A stretch of DNA of 64,000 bases, taken from NCBI GenBank assembly GCA_036768485.1, contig JAVLUZ010000142.1:21046290-21110289 (forward strand), written 5' to 3'. Made by a program: the position numbers and the translations under genes. Under the pieces are notes generated by a model. It had not been told where the DNA came from. It did not search any database and saw only the letters and a list, made by a program, of their open reading frames with translations. The DNA comes from Mermis nigrescens (lineage: Eukaryota > Nematoda > Enoplea > Mermithida > Mermithidae). Of this stretch, positions 24,816-35,572 are shown in pieces. The stretch's first letter is position 1, and each line of letters starts with the position of its first letter.

Positions 24816-26281
24816 TGTACAAAAAAAACACTGGCCTCAACACAATGTACCGCATGAATAGCGAAAAACATATAAGTCGTAGAAGGCCAAAACCTTCAAC
24901 TTTTTATGCTTTATGCAACTTTCAGCTTTATATCTGAGCCAGCGATAGGTAAATCAGTACAGGAAATACGTATTCTACATCGTAGTAACTATCATAGAGG
25001 AATTTATCAATAAAAAGAAGAACAATTGGCGCGGCGAGATCACCGATGGAGAGCATTAAAAATAAATGAATTCGGCGCCGAAAAATTCTGGAATTTTACT
25101 TTTCAACAACGTATTTTCGCATTACAAAAATTTTCGACGATGTTTACCGAGGCCAAAATTTTTTCCACATCCCGAAAATTCAGTTCACATGTAAACGTTG
25201 GGATTGATCTTGGGTCTTCTGGTTCCCGCAACGTGTGAAGACTTTGTGGCTGTCGTATAGTTTACGTCGTCTATGGACACCGTGTTCCCCCAAAATTCCT
25301 GGGATAGTCGGTAAATCGGTACTATTCGTACGATGGGCAAACTGTCCAGCTACGTGTTAAATGTTAAAATATCGGGCGGGCAATTTATTGGTTAAATGCA
25401 AAATAACTACAAAAGCAGGGAAGACGCAGGCGACTACCAGACACAGAATAATGACATAAAATGCTCCTGTAAAGCGACGCGTGCAAACCGATTACCAATT
25501 GTTTTGAATAACGCATAGCCTTAGACCAAAACGGACGCATAATCATAAACCGATACTAGGGTTATGCAAATAATCAAATGCGCGTGGAAAACAACAAGAA
25601 ATAGTACTCAAACTAAATATGTATATATTTTATATGTAAAAGCTTTGACTCGTTTACACACACAAGCTACAGAATGTGGAAAAACGGTGAGTACTAACTA
25701 ATACTTATGTTTCGACCGGTTCGTTCTTCCACTTACTCTTCCTCCATTACATATTTTATATATACAGGGTGACTCAAAAACGAGTGGCATATTGATATAT
25801 TTGACCAAATTAAATGCGTTTGCATTTTATACGAGCCTATTACTTCTTGAAGAAAACGCTTTATTTTCAATTATGCTGATTAAGCTGCTATTAATTTACA
25901 CTAAATTTAGAAAAAGTCATTTTTTCATCTTTTCCGTAGATCTTTGGCCTAAGTAAGCTATCTTTACAACAGTGCAACTCCCTTACAAAAACAAAGACAA
26001 TTTAACGCGATTTGCTTTCCATGAAGTTAAAATTAGTTGTTTACTGCTCTGTCTATTATTATTTTGATTGGTTTAGTCTGTGTGTAACAGCAGCACCTTT
26101 TTCCCGAGTTGTTGCAACCGTAGTCAACGTTTTTCATTTGCTAGCAGAATGCTTCAATTATTTTTTAGCAAATATAAATACCATAGAGCAAATCATACGA
26201 CTGATAGACTATTACAAGGGCTCTAAAATAAAAGAACTTCAACTGTCTCAAGATCCTGTAAAGTTACAGGGTTTTTAGTAG

Positions 26282-26400
26282 AGATGAAAGTTCGGGCCCC
26301 GTCAACCCGATCCGACCCGAAAACCCAACCTGCAGGTCGGGTGGGGTCGGCAAAATACAAATTAACTCGGGTTGCGGGTTGGATAGCGCGGGTTGACAAT
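26282..26400. repeat. CGGGTT/AACCCG-rich patch
   Basis: About 120 bp dense in GGGTCGG, CGGGTTG and AACCCGA. It is unlike the AT-rich flanks. A similar patch lies at 36065-36185, so this is a dispersed repeat rather than coding sequence. Confidence 0.6.
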
Positions 26401-26481
26401 TTCATGATCGGGATGAAAGTTTTTTCTTTTTCGTTACGAACAGTTATTTATAGCCAAAGATTCCACAGCAGCGTTGACCAC

Positions 26482-26736
26482 ACCTGGGCGTGGGGGTTTG
26501 GGGGTATGCACCCCCCAGAAACCAAAATACCCCCCAGAAATCAAAATATCCCCCAGAATTCAATTTTTGAAAATTTTTTTCGTTTTTTCGCAATTTTTTG
26601 ATGCCAATGGATAGTGCTTGATGAGAAACGTCGAAAAATGGTGTTTTTATCGCCATACCACCATTTTTAAGGCCATTTTTTTGACCTTCAAAAAAATCTT
26701 GCACCCCCCCCAGAATTTTCTTGTTGTCCACGTATG
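26482..26736 (-). mobile_element. hAT-type miniature element, family A copy 5
   Basis: Minus orientation: CACCTGGGCGTGGGGG at the left, GTTGTCCACGTATG at the right, same interior as the other copies. Flanks AGCGTTGAC and AGCGTGAC resemble a worn target duplication. Confidence 0.65.
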
Positions 26737-27224
26737 AGCGTGACTCTTTTTGACAGAGTCATGCTACTGTTTTTCCAGCTTTGTCGATAGCAGCACGATT
26801 TGTATTGTCGATTCCAGCTAGTACAGTTGCAAGTAAAACTGATTGATTTCAGTAAAGCAGGATAGACTATAAATGGTAGACGTAACAGATTATATCCCAA
26901 AACTGTGAATGGTTTGTTGTTTTTGCATAGCAATTTGCATTAGAGTTGGTATAGAATTCGAAGAAAGTTTTGTAAACTCAACAAAAGCAGCTTACTTTGA
27001 AAAAAGAAACACATTTTTCACGTGCATATTTTCACTACTATATGCATGCACCTAGACAATATGCAGCAAAGCGATGCATCAGGTTAGGTATTCCCCCTAC
27101 TATCTTAAAGCATAGTTTCATTTTCATTTCTGCTATTCCAAAAAAGCGGAAAACATGAATATATTAGGCAAACCTTTTCATTTGAAACTTAGGTAAATAT
27201 AACTGATTTTATGCTGCGGGGTTT

Positions 27225-28960
27225 TTCGGTCGAGTCCGTTTTTTTCCACTTTTGGTCTATTTGTCAAACAAAATTTTGGAAAATGGAAAAAAATTTCAGG
27301 TTGGCATTTGTGGAAAATTTTGTAATGTTAGAATGCGTTTTAGAGAGGTAAAACTTCAAAAAATTTTCGGCGCTTCGCGCTGAATTGATTAAAATCTTAC
27401 TTGTTATTAATCCTTAAGCTCGCTCGCGCTCAATTGCAGCATTTTTATCGACAATCTGGTCAAGAACTTCACTACAATTGAAAATCCTTATCTTATGCAT
27501 GGATTTGGTTAGTTTTTGTTATGCAAAAATGCGTTTTAGAGAGCTAAAATTTCAAAATTTTCCGGCTCTTTGCACCATTTGATAAATTATAGTTTTTATT
27601 GTCGAAAGCGACTTCAGAATGGCTAAAATGCTTCACTAAAGGAAGGAAATTCAAGTTTCAGCAGAAATAAGATATACTGATCGTGATATTTCTAATAGAG
27701 CGCGAAATTTTTACACAAAAAGTGCATCAAACACCGCTATTATTACATAGGATATTCTACTTAAAAAACATTGATTTTTTAACACAGGCGTTCTATTTTT
27801 AACGTTATTAAATCTCCGAAAAAAGATGGAAAAGGGTGAAAAAGTGGAAAAAAATTATGGGTCTGGCCCACCGTTTTTTCCCATCGATTTGGTTGACATT
27901 ATAGACCGAACCCAAAATTTTTTTCCACTTTTCCTGACTTTTTTCACGTTTTTTGGGAGGTCCAAAAACGTTTAAAATAGAGCGCCTGTGTTGAAAAATC
28001 AGTGTTTTTTAAGTAGAAAATTTTATGTACACATGAAATAACGGTGTTTGATGCACTTTCGTATGAAAATTTCTGCGCTCCACAAGAAATATCACGATCA
28101 GTATACGCTATTTATGTTGAAACTTGAATTTCCTTCCTCCAGTAAAGCATTTTAGCCAATTCTGGAAGTCGTTTTTGACAATTAAAACTATAATTTATTG
28201 ACTGGCGAGAAACTTTTGAAATGTTAGTCTCTCTAAATCATTTTTGTATTACAAAAACTGTGCAGAAGGTAAGGATTTTCAATCGTAGTGGAGTTCTAAG
28301 ACCAGATTATCGATAAAAATGCTGCAATTGGCGCCGCGCGGCTTAAACATCAATAACAAGTAAGAATTAAATCAATTGGCGATGGAGCGCCGAAAATTTT
28401 TTGTAGTTTCACCTCTCTAAGACGCATTTTTAGCATTACAAAAACTTACCGAATCCGTGCAGAAGATAAGGATTTTCATAACTGCTGTAAAAAGTTCTAG
28501 ATCAAATTGTCGATAAAATATGCTGCAATTGACGCCATGCGGCTTAAAGATTATTAACAAAAAAAGAATTAACTCACCCGGCGCGGAAGCGCCGAAAAAT
28601 TTTTGTAGTTTCACTTCTCTAAAACGCATTTTTGCATTACAAAAACTAACTGAATCCGTGCAGAAGATACGGATTTTCAATCATAGTAAAGTTCTAGACC
28701 AGATTGTCGATAAAAATGTTGCAATTGGCGCCGCGCGGCTTAAAGATTAATAACAAAAAAGAATTAAATCAATTCGGCGCGAAGCGCCAAAAATTTTTGT
28801 AGTTTCACTTCTCAAAACGCATTTTCGCATTAGAAAAACTAACTGAATCCGTGCAGAAGATAAGGATTTTCAATCGTAGTGAAGTTCTAGACCAGATTGT
28901 CGATAAAAATACTGCAATAGGCGTGGCGCGGAAGAATTATATTATATAAGAATTATATTC
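27225..28960. repeat. Large imperfect palindrome with locally amplified right arm
   Basis: The centre is near 27890. The left-arm segment TTCAAGTTTCAGCAG (about 27650) pairs with TGTTGAAACTTGAA near 28120, and the AACACAGGCG segment (27781) pairs with CGCCTGTGTT near 27985. In the right arm a unit of about 200 bp (GTAGTTTCAC.TCTCTAA.ACGCATTTTT, GAATCCGTGCAGAAGATA, ATTGTCGATAAAAATG) is repeated about four times (near 28226, 28404, 28606, 28801). It has GGCGCGAAGCGCC-type palindromes at the joints. A partial copy lies at 35840-36060. No coding capacity recognised. Confidence 0.7.
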
Positions 28961-29344
28961 GGCCTTTAGTAGAGTATGCTCCAACTGTATGGAGCCCCTA
29001 TTTGCTTTCTGATATCAACAGGGTTGAACGGGTTCAGCGAAAATTTACTAAAAGGTTAATTGGATATATGGGACTTTCTTATGATGAAAGGTTAAAATGC
29101 CTTAAATTTAGAGAGGCTTGAACTCCGTAGAATTTATTTTGATTTAATTGTTACGTATAATATTATTCACAATAATCTCTTGCCTTCTGAAGATTTTTAT
29201 AAGTTTTATGGTCATTCGCGTAATAGAAATGCATTTGCAAATCAGATCTATTTAGAAAGATTTCTGACTTGATTGTAAAAAGTATTGTTTTGCTACTAGA
29301 TCAGCTAGAATTTGGAACGATCTTCCACAATATATCTCGAAGCT
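28953..29344 (+). pseudogene. Non-LTR retrotransposon, 3' fragment of reverse-transcriptase ORF
   Basis: Reads RPLVEYAPTVWSPYLLSDIN, then VQRKFTKRLIGY, LSYDERLK, and after frameshifts NLLPSEDFYKFYGHSRN and ARIWNDLPQ. This is the usual C-terminal region of Jockey/CR1-like elements after the polymerase domain. It is broken by frameshifts and cut by the inverted-repeat element that starts at 29345. Confidence 0.8.
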
Positions 29345-29445
29345 GGCATTCGTGTAGCTGGTTCACATATGTATTAGCATAGTCATATTATAAGGGCGTA
29401 TGTGTGCGGTCGATAGCACCTGAGGAAACGAGAGAAAGTTGCTGG

Positions 29446-29512
29446 CAGTCGGATTCGAAACGTGGACCCCTTGCTCTAAAGTCCAGAACCATAACCAATC
29501 GACTAACGCTGG
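29446..29512 (-). pseudogene. tRNA-like remnant inside the 547-bp element
   Basis: Minus strand: TAGTCGATTGG (A-box-like) and GTTTCGAATCC (B-box-like), about 40 bases apart. The cloverleaf is incomplete. It may supply a pol III promoter to the surrounding element. Confidence 0.35.
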
Positions 29513-29589
29513 TTAATTTGATAAAGATTGCAAGCTATTCGTGATGTTTTGCTGGTTTACCAGCTGATTAGGCTTAGGCTTAGTATCAT

Positions 29590-29730
29590 GGACTGACCAA
29601 AAGTTAATGCCAGCGTTTAAAATAAGCCTGAGTAATGGGATGCGACGAGCGGAGCGAGCGAAGCGAGCGACGCGAGTTGCATCCCATTGCTTAGGCTTAT
29701 TTTAAACGCTGGCACCAACATTTTGGTCAG
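29590..29730. repeat. Long hairpin with 53-bp arms
   Basis: The arm GACTGACCAAAA..TT..TGCCAGCG, TTTAAAATAAGCCT, AATGGGATGC is repeated in reverse complement with about five mismatches. The loop is a GCGAGC-rich stretch of about 35 bases. Confidence 0.85.
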
Positions 29731-29891
29731 TCACATGAATCTACTGGAAAAATCTGATGACTGCCTTATTTGTTTTCGACTTGACTCAAGTCAAATCAGT
29801 TAAGTGGCAGCTTTCACCGGATAATACTTGCTGTATATGTACTTATAACGTGGCTATCTTAATACATATGTGAACCAGCTACACCAATGCC

Positions 29892-31500
29892 TCTTGAAGT
29901 TCTCCAAATGTTGAGACATTCAAGTTGGAGAGATGTTGCTCCAAAATGTTGAGACAATTACTAAAGTGCAAAAAATGAATGGACTCAAATTAATTGACGA
30001 AAACACAATGTTGATGTCATCTACAATGATTTTTCTAAAGCTTTTGACACTGTAGTTCACCGTAAATTAATTTATAAACTGGAAACTTTTGGATTTTCTG
30101 GAGATTTATTGAGTTGGTTAACTTGTTTTTTGAGCTGATAGGACTCAAAGGGTTGTTATTCACGGTCAGTTTTCGAGCAAAAAAATCTGTCACTAGCGGT
30201 GTTCCTCAGGGCAGTATACTTGGCCTCGATTCTTTTTGTTTTATTCATAAATGACATTAGCGACCGCTTAAATAGCAAAGTTTGCCTTTTTGCCGATGAC
30301 GTCAAGCTTTATAATTTATCTAGCAATCACACCCAACTTCAAGATGATATCGCTTAAATCTCGTAGTCTGGTCCAAGGATTGGCAGTTAAAAATTGCTAC
30401 TGAGAAATGCTGCGCGTCAAATCTAGGTTTGGAAACTCCCAAGCATTCTTATAGAATTTCTGACCTGACTGTAGAACAGAGTGTAAATTCTGTAAAGGAT
30501 TTGGGTGTTTTTTACGTATCAAGTAAACTTGATTTTGATTTCCACTATAATGATATAACGCTAGTAGAGCTTATGCTAGGGCTTATGCGAGAATATCGAA
30601 ATCATTTGCTTTCTAAAAATAAACTAAATATGTCTAGGGCTTTTACTGCTTACGCCAGACCGCTTTAGTATTGTAGCACTGTCTGGAATCCATACCGTAA
30701 GACCAATGTTTCAATGATCGAAAATGTTCAAAGGAAATTCTACACGTAAAATTATTGGACTTCGGGACTTTCTTATGCTGAAAGACTCAGTTCCTTAGAA
30801 TTGGATAGCCTGGAGATTCGCAGATTGCGTGAGTGATCTGTGTATGATGTATCAGATATTGAGTGGTAGATGCGTTTTGCAGCAAGCCGACTTTTTTTAC
30901 TTTTGTGAAAACAACATCGCGTGCTCAAAATTCAATGAAATGTGAATGCACTCCTTTTCGGCTTGATGTTCGTGGGCATGATTTATCCAATAGGTGGATT
31001 CACGTATGGAATTCTCTCCCTGAAGCTGTTGTAAGATCTCCTAGTGTTGCTTCCCTCCGTGAAAAGTTGAAAAAAGTTGATCTTAACGGAGTATTTGCTA
31101 GGGGGCGTGTTCTAAGTGCATAATTTATTTAGCCTGCGCTTGCTTACCTTCGTCATTTGCACTAATCTCGTAGAGGTAATTGTACTCTAATTAATAATTT
31201 CTTGCTTTTAGAATATGTGATTTTGTATGATGATTCATGTCGAATGTTTATTTATAATTGTATTTCATTGTATATTAATGTTTCTTTTCTTATTGTGTTC
31301 TTTTTTTGTGCGACGAAAATAAAATATTTGTATTTATTTGTAAGAGAAATTTGAAAAAGGTTGATTTCTGAAAATTTTTTGATGGGGCACACGTGAGCGC
31401 AATTCTATTTGCCTGTGTGTCCAGGATATTTCGCATTTTTGTTTTATTTTTCTTGCGACTTCTGTTTTACCCTTTGTGTTTTTTCCGGAATAAAGTATGA
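29892..31500 (+). pseudogene. Degenerate non-LTR retrotransposon reverse transcriptase
   Basis: Polymerase motifs appear in order across several frameshifts: VDVIYNDFSKAFDTVVHR (motif A, about 30012), SGVPQGSILG (motif B, about 30190) and FADDVKLY (motif C, about 30292). The typical C-terminal tail follows: VKDLGVF, EYCSTVWNPY-like residues, VQRKFT, then WNSLPEAVVRSPS and SLREKLKK near 31000-31080. It ends with a (TGAA)n tract at 31496-31520. It resembles the Jockey/CR1 group; no endonuclease domain was recognised. Confidence 0.85.
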
Positions 31501-31520
31501 ATGAATGAATGAATGAAATA
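31496..31520. repeat. (TGAA)n / (TTCA)n tract shared by two retrotransposon 3' ends
   Basis: TGAATGAATGAATGAATGAA lies between the 3' side of the plus-strand retrotransposon and the 3' side of the minus-strand one, as if each ended in a tetranucleotide tail here. Confidence 0.7.
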
Positions 31521-32149
31521 ATTTATTACTGAAACGCGATAATTACGAAAGATGTAAAAGAGTAATAAAACGTACGGTCAAAAGAATAAAAGCGTACAGC
31601 AAAAGGCGACGAGCGAGTCATGAAAATGACGATTTAAGCCCGCCCTATAATAAATTTGGATAAGTCGACATCAATTAATCTAGATTTGAATATATTCAAG
31701 TTAGGGGAAGAGACTACAAAATCAGGTAGGTGATTCCAAACAGAGATATACTTATAGAAAAAGTCAAATTTTGTAAATTAGAACGGACAAGAGGAACAAC
31801 TAGCTTGCAACGATTTGTGCAGCGAGTAGTATTTTGATTAAGCACAAAAAAATCTGTCATGCGAAGACAAGATTTTTGACTAACAATCTGATACATCATA
31901 CATAAGCAAATATGAAGGCGACGTAATTCTAATCGACACAAGTTAAGTTGGTTAAGGCAAGCCTCGTCATAAGAAAGAGGGCTATGATATCCAACTATGT
32001 GTTTAGTAAATTTACGCTGAAGAGCCTCCAGCCTGTTGATATCACTAATATAAGAGGGGTTCCATAAAGCACAGGAATATTCAAGGATCGGTCTGACGTA
32101 AACAATGAAGGCCTTTACGAGATTATTTTTATCAGGGCATAAGTAAATG

Positions 32150-32575
32150 GTGGCGCTGGCGCTGGCCCCGGTCTCCTGGCGCACATGGGAAAATGGTGGC
32201 GCTGGCCATGGCGCTGGCGCTGGCCTTGGCCATGGCCAAGTGGGTAAAAGGTAGCAGCTGGCGCTGGCCCTGGCCCTCGCTAACTGGGTGGAAGGCAGGC
32301 GCAGGCGCTGGCCCTGGCCCCTCGCCAACTGGGTTAGGTGGCGCTGGCGCTGGCCCTGGCCCTCGCCAACTGGGTAAAGGTGGCGCTGGCCCTGGCCATT
32401 GCCACCTGGGTAAAAGCTGGCCCTGGCGCTGGCCCTGGCTCTCGCCAACTGGGTAAAGGTGGCGCTGGCCCTGGCCCTGGCCCTCGTCAACTGGGTAAAA
32501 GGTGATGCCGGCGCTCGGCTTGGCTTGGCCTACAGCCAAGTGGGGTAAAAGGTAGCGCCAGCCATTTGCCCTAGC
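32150..32575. repeat. FB1 left-arm minisatellite (GGCGCTGGCC...AACTGGGTAAA)
   Basis: About ten variable units of GGCGCTGGCCCTGGCC, then CTCGCCAACTGGGTAAAGGT, of about 35-50 bp. A further short block is at 33000-33080. Confidence 0.9.
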
Positions 32576-33177
32576 TGATGTCAGCAAGCAGCTGGCAAAG
32601 ATGTTTTATATAGCTTCTCTGAAACATCAAAATACGGGTTGAACCTAATTATAGTTATTTATCATTCATATAAAGGTAGAAGGCATCTTAAATGTTGTAC
32701 AGACTATACTAACGTATTGAACTGAAAATTTTAAAATGATTTGAGTGATTTATTGAGTAAAATTAACTTTAAAATGCAGAAAATACTTGGTTAACTATAA
32801 CTTTCGATTTCAACAAAAATTTTAGATGAATATAGTTCCTTTTTACGAAAATTAAATTATTCCATACATTCTTCGCGTAAAATTTAGTTTTTGTGATGCA
32901 GAAGATATGTGGTTCTATGCAGCTTTTGACAGTCAATTAATATTTTCATCGAAAAATTCTAAAGGAATGAATCAAGTGGGTAAAACGTGGTGCTAGTTTT
33001 GGCCATGACCATGGCTGGGTCGGTAAAGGTGGCGCCGGCGCTGGCCGCGGCCGGGTAAAAGGTGGCGCTGGCGCTTTTTGCCAACAGTAAACTGACAGTT
33101 TACAGTAATTGCAGATTAACTGAAGGCATTTAATCGCATCTCTCAGCTTGGGGATTAAATATTCTTGAAGTTCATGC

Positions 33178-33179
<2 letters not shown>

Positions 33180-33270
<91 letters not shown>
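33180..33270. repeat. (TA)n microsatellite in FB1 left arm only
   Basis: About 45 TA units at the position where the right arm has only TATGGG (near 34427). The expansion therefore happened after the arms formed. Confidence 0.95.
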
Positions 33271-33272
<2 letters not shown>

Positions 33273-33473
33273 CAATTTGCGTTTTCAACTGCTTTTGTAG
33301 TCAAAATAGGTAGGTAAATTTACTAAAAGAAATGTTGTCCATATGCAAGGTTTCTTGGAGCATCAGACTATATGTAGATTGCATATTGGTGCTGAAAATT
33401 TTAGATTTAAAGGATATGAAATACCTATCTATTGATTTTATTTGGAAAAAGTAGTTACATAGACTGTTACACC

Positions 33474-33721
33474 ACAACTGGGCGTGGGGGTTTGGGGTAT
33501 GCACCTCAGAAGTCAAAAATACTGCCCTAGAAATCAAAATACCCCAGAATTCAATTTTTGAAGATTATTTTTGTTTTTTCGCAATTTTTGATGCCAATGG
33601 TTAGTGCTCGATAAGAAACGCTTGAAAAATGGTGTTTTTTCGCCATACCACCACCATTTTTAAGGCTCTTTTACTTTTGAAAAATCCCCCTCCCCTAATT
33701 TTGTTGCTGCCCACGTGTGAT
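33474..33721 (-). mobile_element. hAT-type miniature element, family A copy 6, in the FB1 loop
   Basis: Starts CAACTGGGCGTGGGGG and ends GCCCACGTGTG, with the interior ACCACCATTTTTAAGG typical of the family. It lies in the unpaired centre of FB1. The target duplication is unclear. Confidence 0.65.
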
Positions 33722-34103
33722 CGTTACATTCCTCCCTCTTTTTAAAAATCAAATGATCTTGAATGTTTTAGGATTGTATTTCCAAAATTATTATATGCCG
33801 GGCAAATGACTAACAAGTCAAGTTAGGCAATGATTGATCCGACTCGATTATCGCCACTTGATCAATTTATAGTCGACTCAACTCTGATTTCATCGAATAT
33901 CTGAAGAAAGTCTGTTTTGTTCATATCTCTTCAAAAAGCACCAAGAAAGTATTTTCGCATTGTGTATGTATCAAGAATTGTCAGGAAACTCAGTCGAAAA
34001 ATAAAACAGATTTTTCCAATTTGCTAAGGCACATCATAATGTGCGTCCAGCATTAATATGCAATCCTATAGTCTGATCCTTCAAGAAACCTTTTGTATGG
34101 ACT

Positions 34104-34340
34104 CATAGGTGGGCAGCAACCGAAATCGGGGGGGGGGGGGGGGGGGTGAAAACTTTTCAAAGGTCAAAAAATGGTCTTGGAAGTGGTCGTATGGCGAAAA
34201 ACACCTTTTTCGACGTTTCTCATCGAGCACTATTCAATGGCATCAAAAAATCGCTAAAAAAGCAAAAATTCTGGGGGGTATTTTGATTTATGGGGAGGGT
34301 ATTTCAACTTCTGGGGTTGCATACCCCATGCCCATATGTG
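34104..34340 (+). mobile_element. hAT-type miniature element, family A copy 7, nested in FB1 right arm
   Basis: CATAGGTGGGCAGCAACC to CCCATATGTG. The 8-bp duplication GTATGGAC is at 34095-34102 and 34341-34348. The arm sequence resumes on both sides in register with the left arm, so it is a clean insertion. A run of about 19 G lies near its left end. Confidence 0.82.
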
Positions 34341-34949
34341 GTATGGACCACATTTCTTTTAGTAAATGTACCTAGATACTCTATTTTGACTACAAAAGCA
34401 GTTGAAACACAAACTGCCTTTAAATATGGGCATGAACTTCAAGAAATATTTAAAGCCCATGAACTTCAATAAATATTCAATCTCCAAGCTGAGAGATGCG
34501 ATCGAATGCCATCAGTTAATCTGCTTGTTTTAGCTGCTTTCGTTTTATGTGACAAAAACATACTTACAATTACTGTATACTGTCAGCTTACTGATGGCAA
34601 AAGCGCCAGCGCCTCCCTTTACTCCAGCGTGAGGCCAACAACTTAATTTTACGCGAAGAACGTATGGGAATAATTTATTTTTCGTAAAAAGGAAATATAT
34701 TCAGCTTAAAATTTTTGTTGAAATCGAAAATTATAGTTAACCAAGTATTTTCTGCATTTTAAAAGTTAATTTTGCTCAAAAAATCACTCAAATAATTTTA
34801 AAATTTCTAGTTCAATACGTTAGTATAGTCTGTACAACATTTAAGATGCCTTCTACCTTCATTTGAATAATAAATGACTAAAATTGAGTTCAACCCGTAT
34901 TTTGATGTTTCAGAGAAGCTATATAAAACATCTTTGCTAGCTTTGCTGA

Positions 34950-35572
34950 CATCAGCTAAGGCAAATGGCTGGCGCTACTCTTCTACCCCACTTGGCTGTG
35001 GCCAAAGCCAAGCCGAGCGCCAGCACCACCTTTTACCCAGTTGACGAGGGCCAGGGCCAGTGCCACCTTTTGCCCAGGTGGAAATGGCCAGCGCCAGCGC
35101 CACCTTTTACCCAGTTGGCGAGGGCCAGGGCAGTGCCAGCACCACCTTTTACCCAGTTGGCGAGGGCCAGGGCCAGCGCCACCTTTTACCCAGGTGGCGA
35201 TGGCCAATGGCCAGCGCCAGCGCCACTGCACCGAGTTGGAGAGGGCCAGGTCGCAGCGCCACCTTTTACCCAGTGCGATGGCCAGGGCCAGCGCCACCTT
35301 TACCCACTTGGCCATGGCCAGGCCAGCGCCAGCGCCATTGCCAGCACCACCTTTTACCCATGTGCGCCAGGGCTAGCGCCAGTGCCACCTTGTACCCAGT
35401 TGGAGAGGGCCAGGGCCAGCGCCAGCGCCACCGAGTTTCCAGGTGGCAATGGCCAGGGCCAGCGCCACCTTTACCCACTTGGCCATGGCCATGGCCAGCG
35501 CCATTGCCAGTGCCACCGTTTACCCATGTGCGCCATTGCCAGCGCCAGTGCCAGCGCCGCCTTTTACCCACG
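34950..35572. repeat. FB1 right-arm minisatellite (inverted)
   Basis: Units CACCTTTTACCCAGTTGGCG and AGGGCCAGGGCCAGCGCCAG, the reverse complement of the left array, with more copies (about fourteen). Confidence 0.9.

Larger units (their letters stand above)
29345..29891. mobile_element. 547-bp inverted-repeat element inserted in a retrotransposon
   Basis: Terminal inverted repeats GGCATT.GTGTAGCTGG and GTTCACATATGTATTA, about 45 bp with few mismatches. The flanks TCTCGAAGCT and TCTTGAAGTT match at 8 of 10 bases, suggesting an old duplication. Inside are a tRNA-like segment (29446-29512) and a strong hairpin (29590-29730) with about 53-bp arms around a GAGCGAGCGAAGCGAGC loop. Confidence 0.8.

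Noticed and set aside
25766..25800. CAGGGTGACTCAAAAACG resembling a mariner-type terminal repeat
   Set aside because: No inverted partner and no transposase nearby were found; one end alone is not enough.
26012..26278. 88-codon hydrophobic plus-strand frame
   Set aside because: No family resemblance, no splice or promoter support; probably chance.
32132..32587. Long Ala/Pro/Arg-rich open frames in the FB1 arms (also 34965-35647)
   Set aside because: They are translations of the GC-rich minisatellite, open on both strands and in several frames; no protein family resemblance.
33180..33275. Repetitive Tyr-Ile open frame
   Set aside because: Translation of the (TA)n tract.
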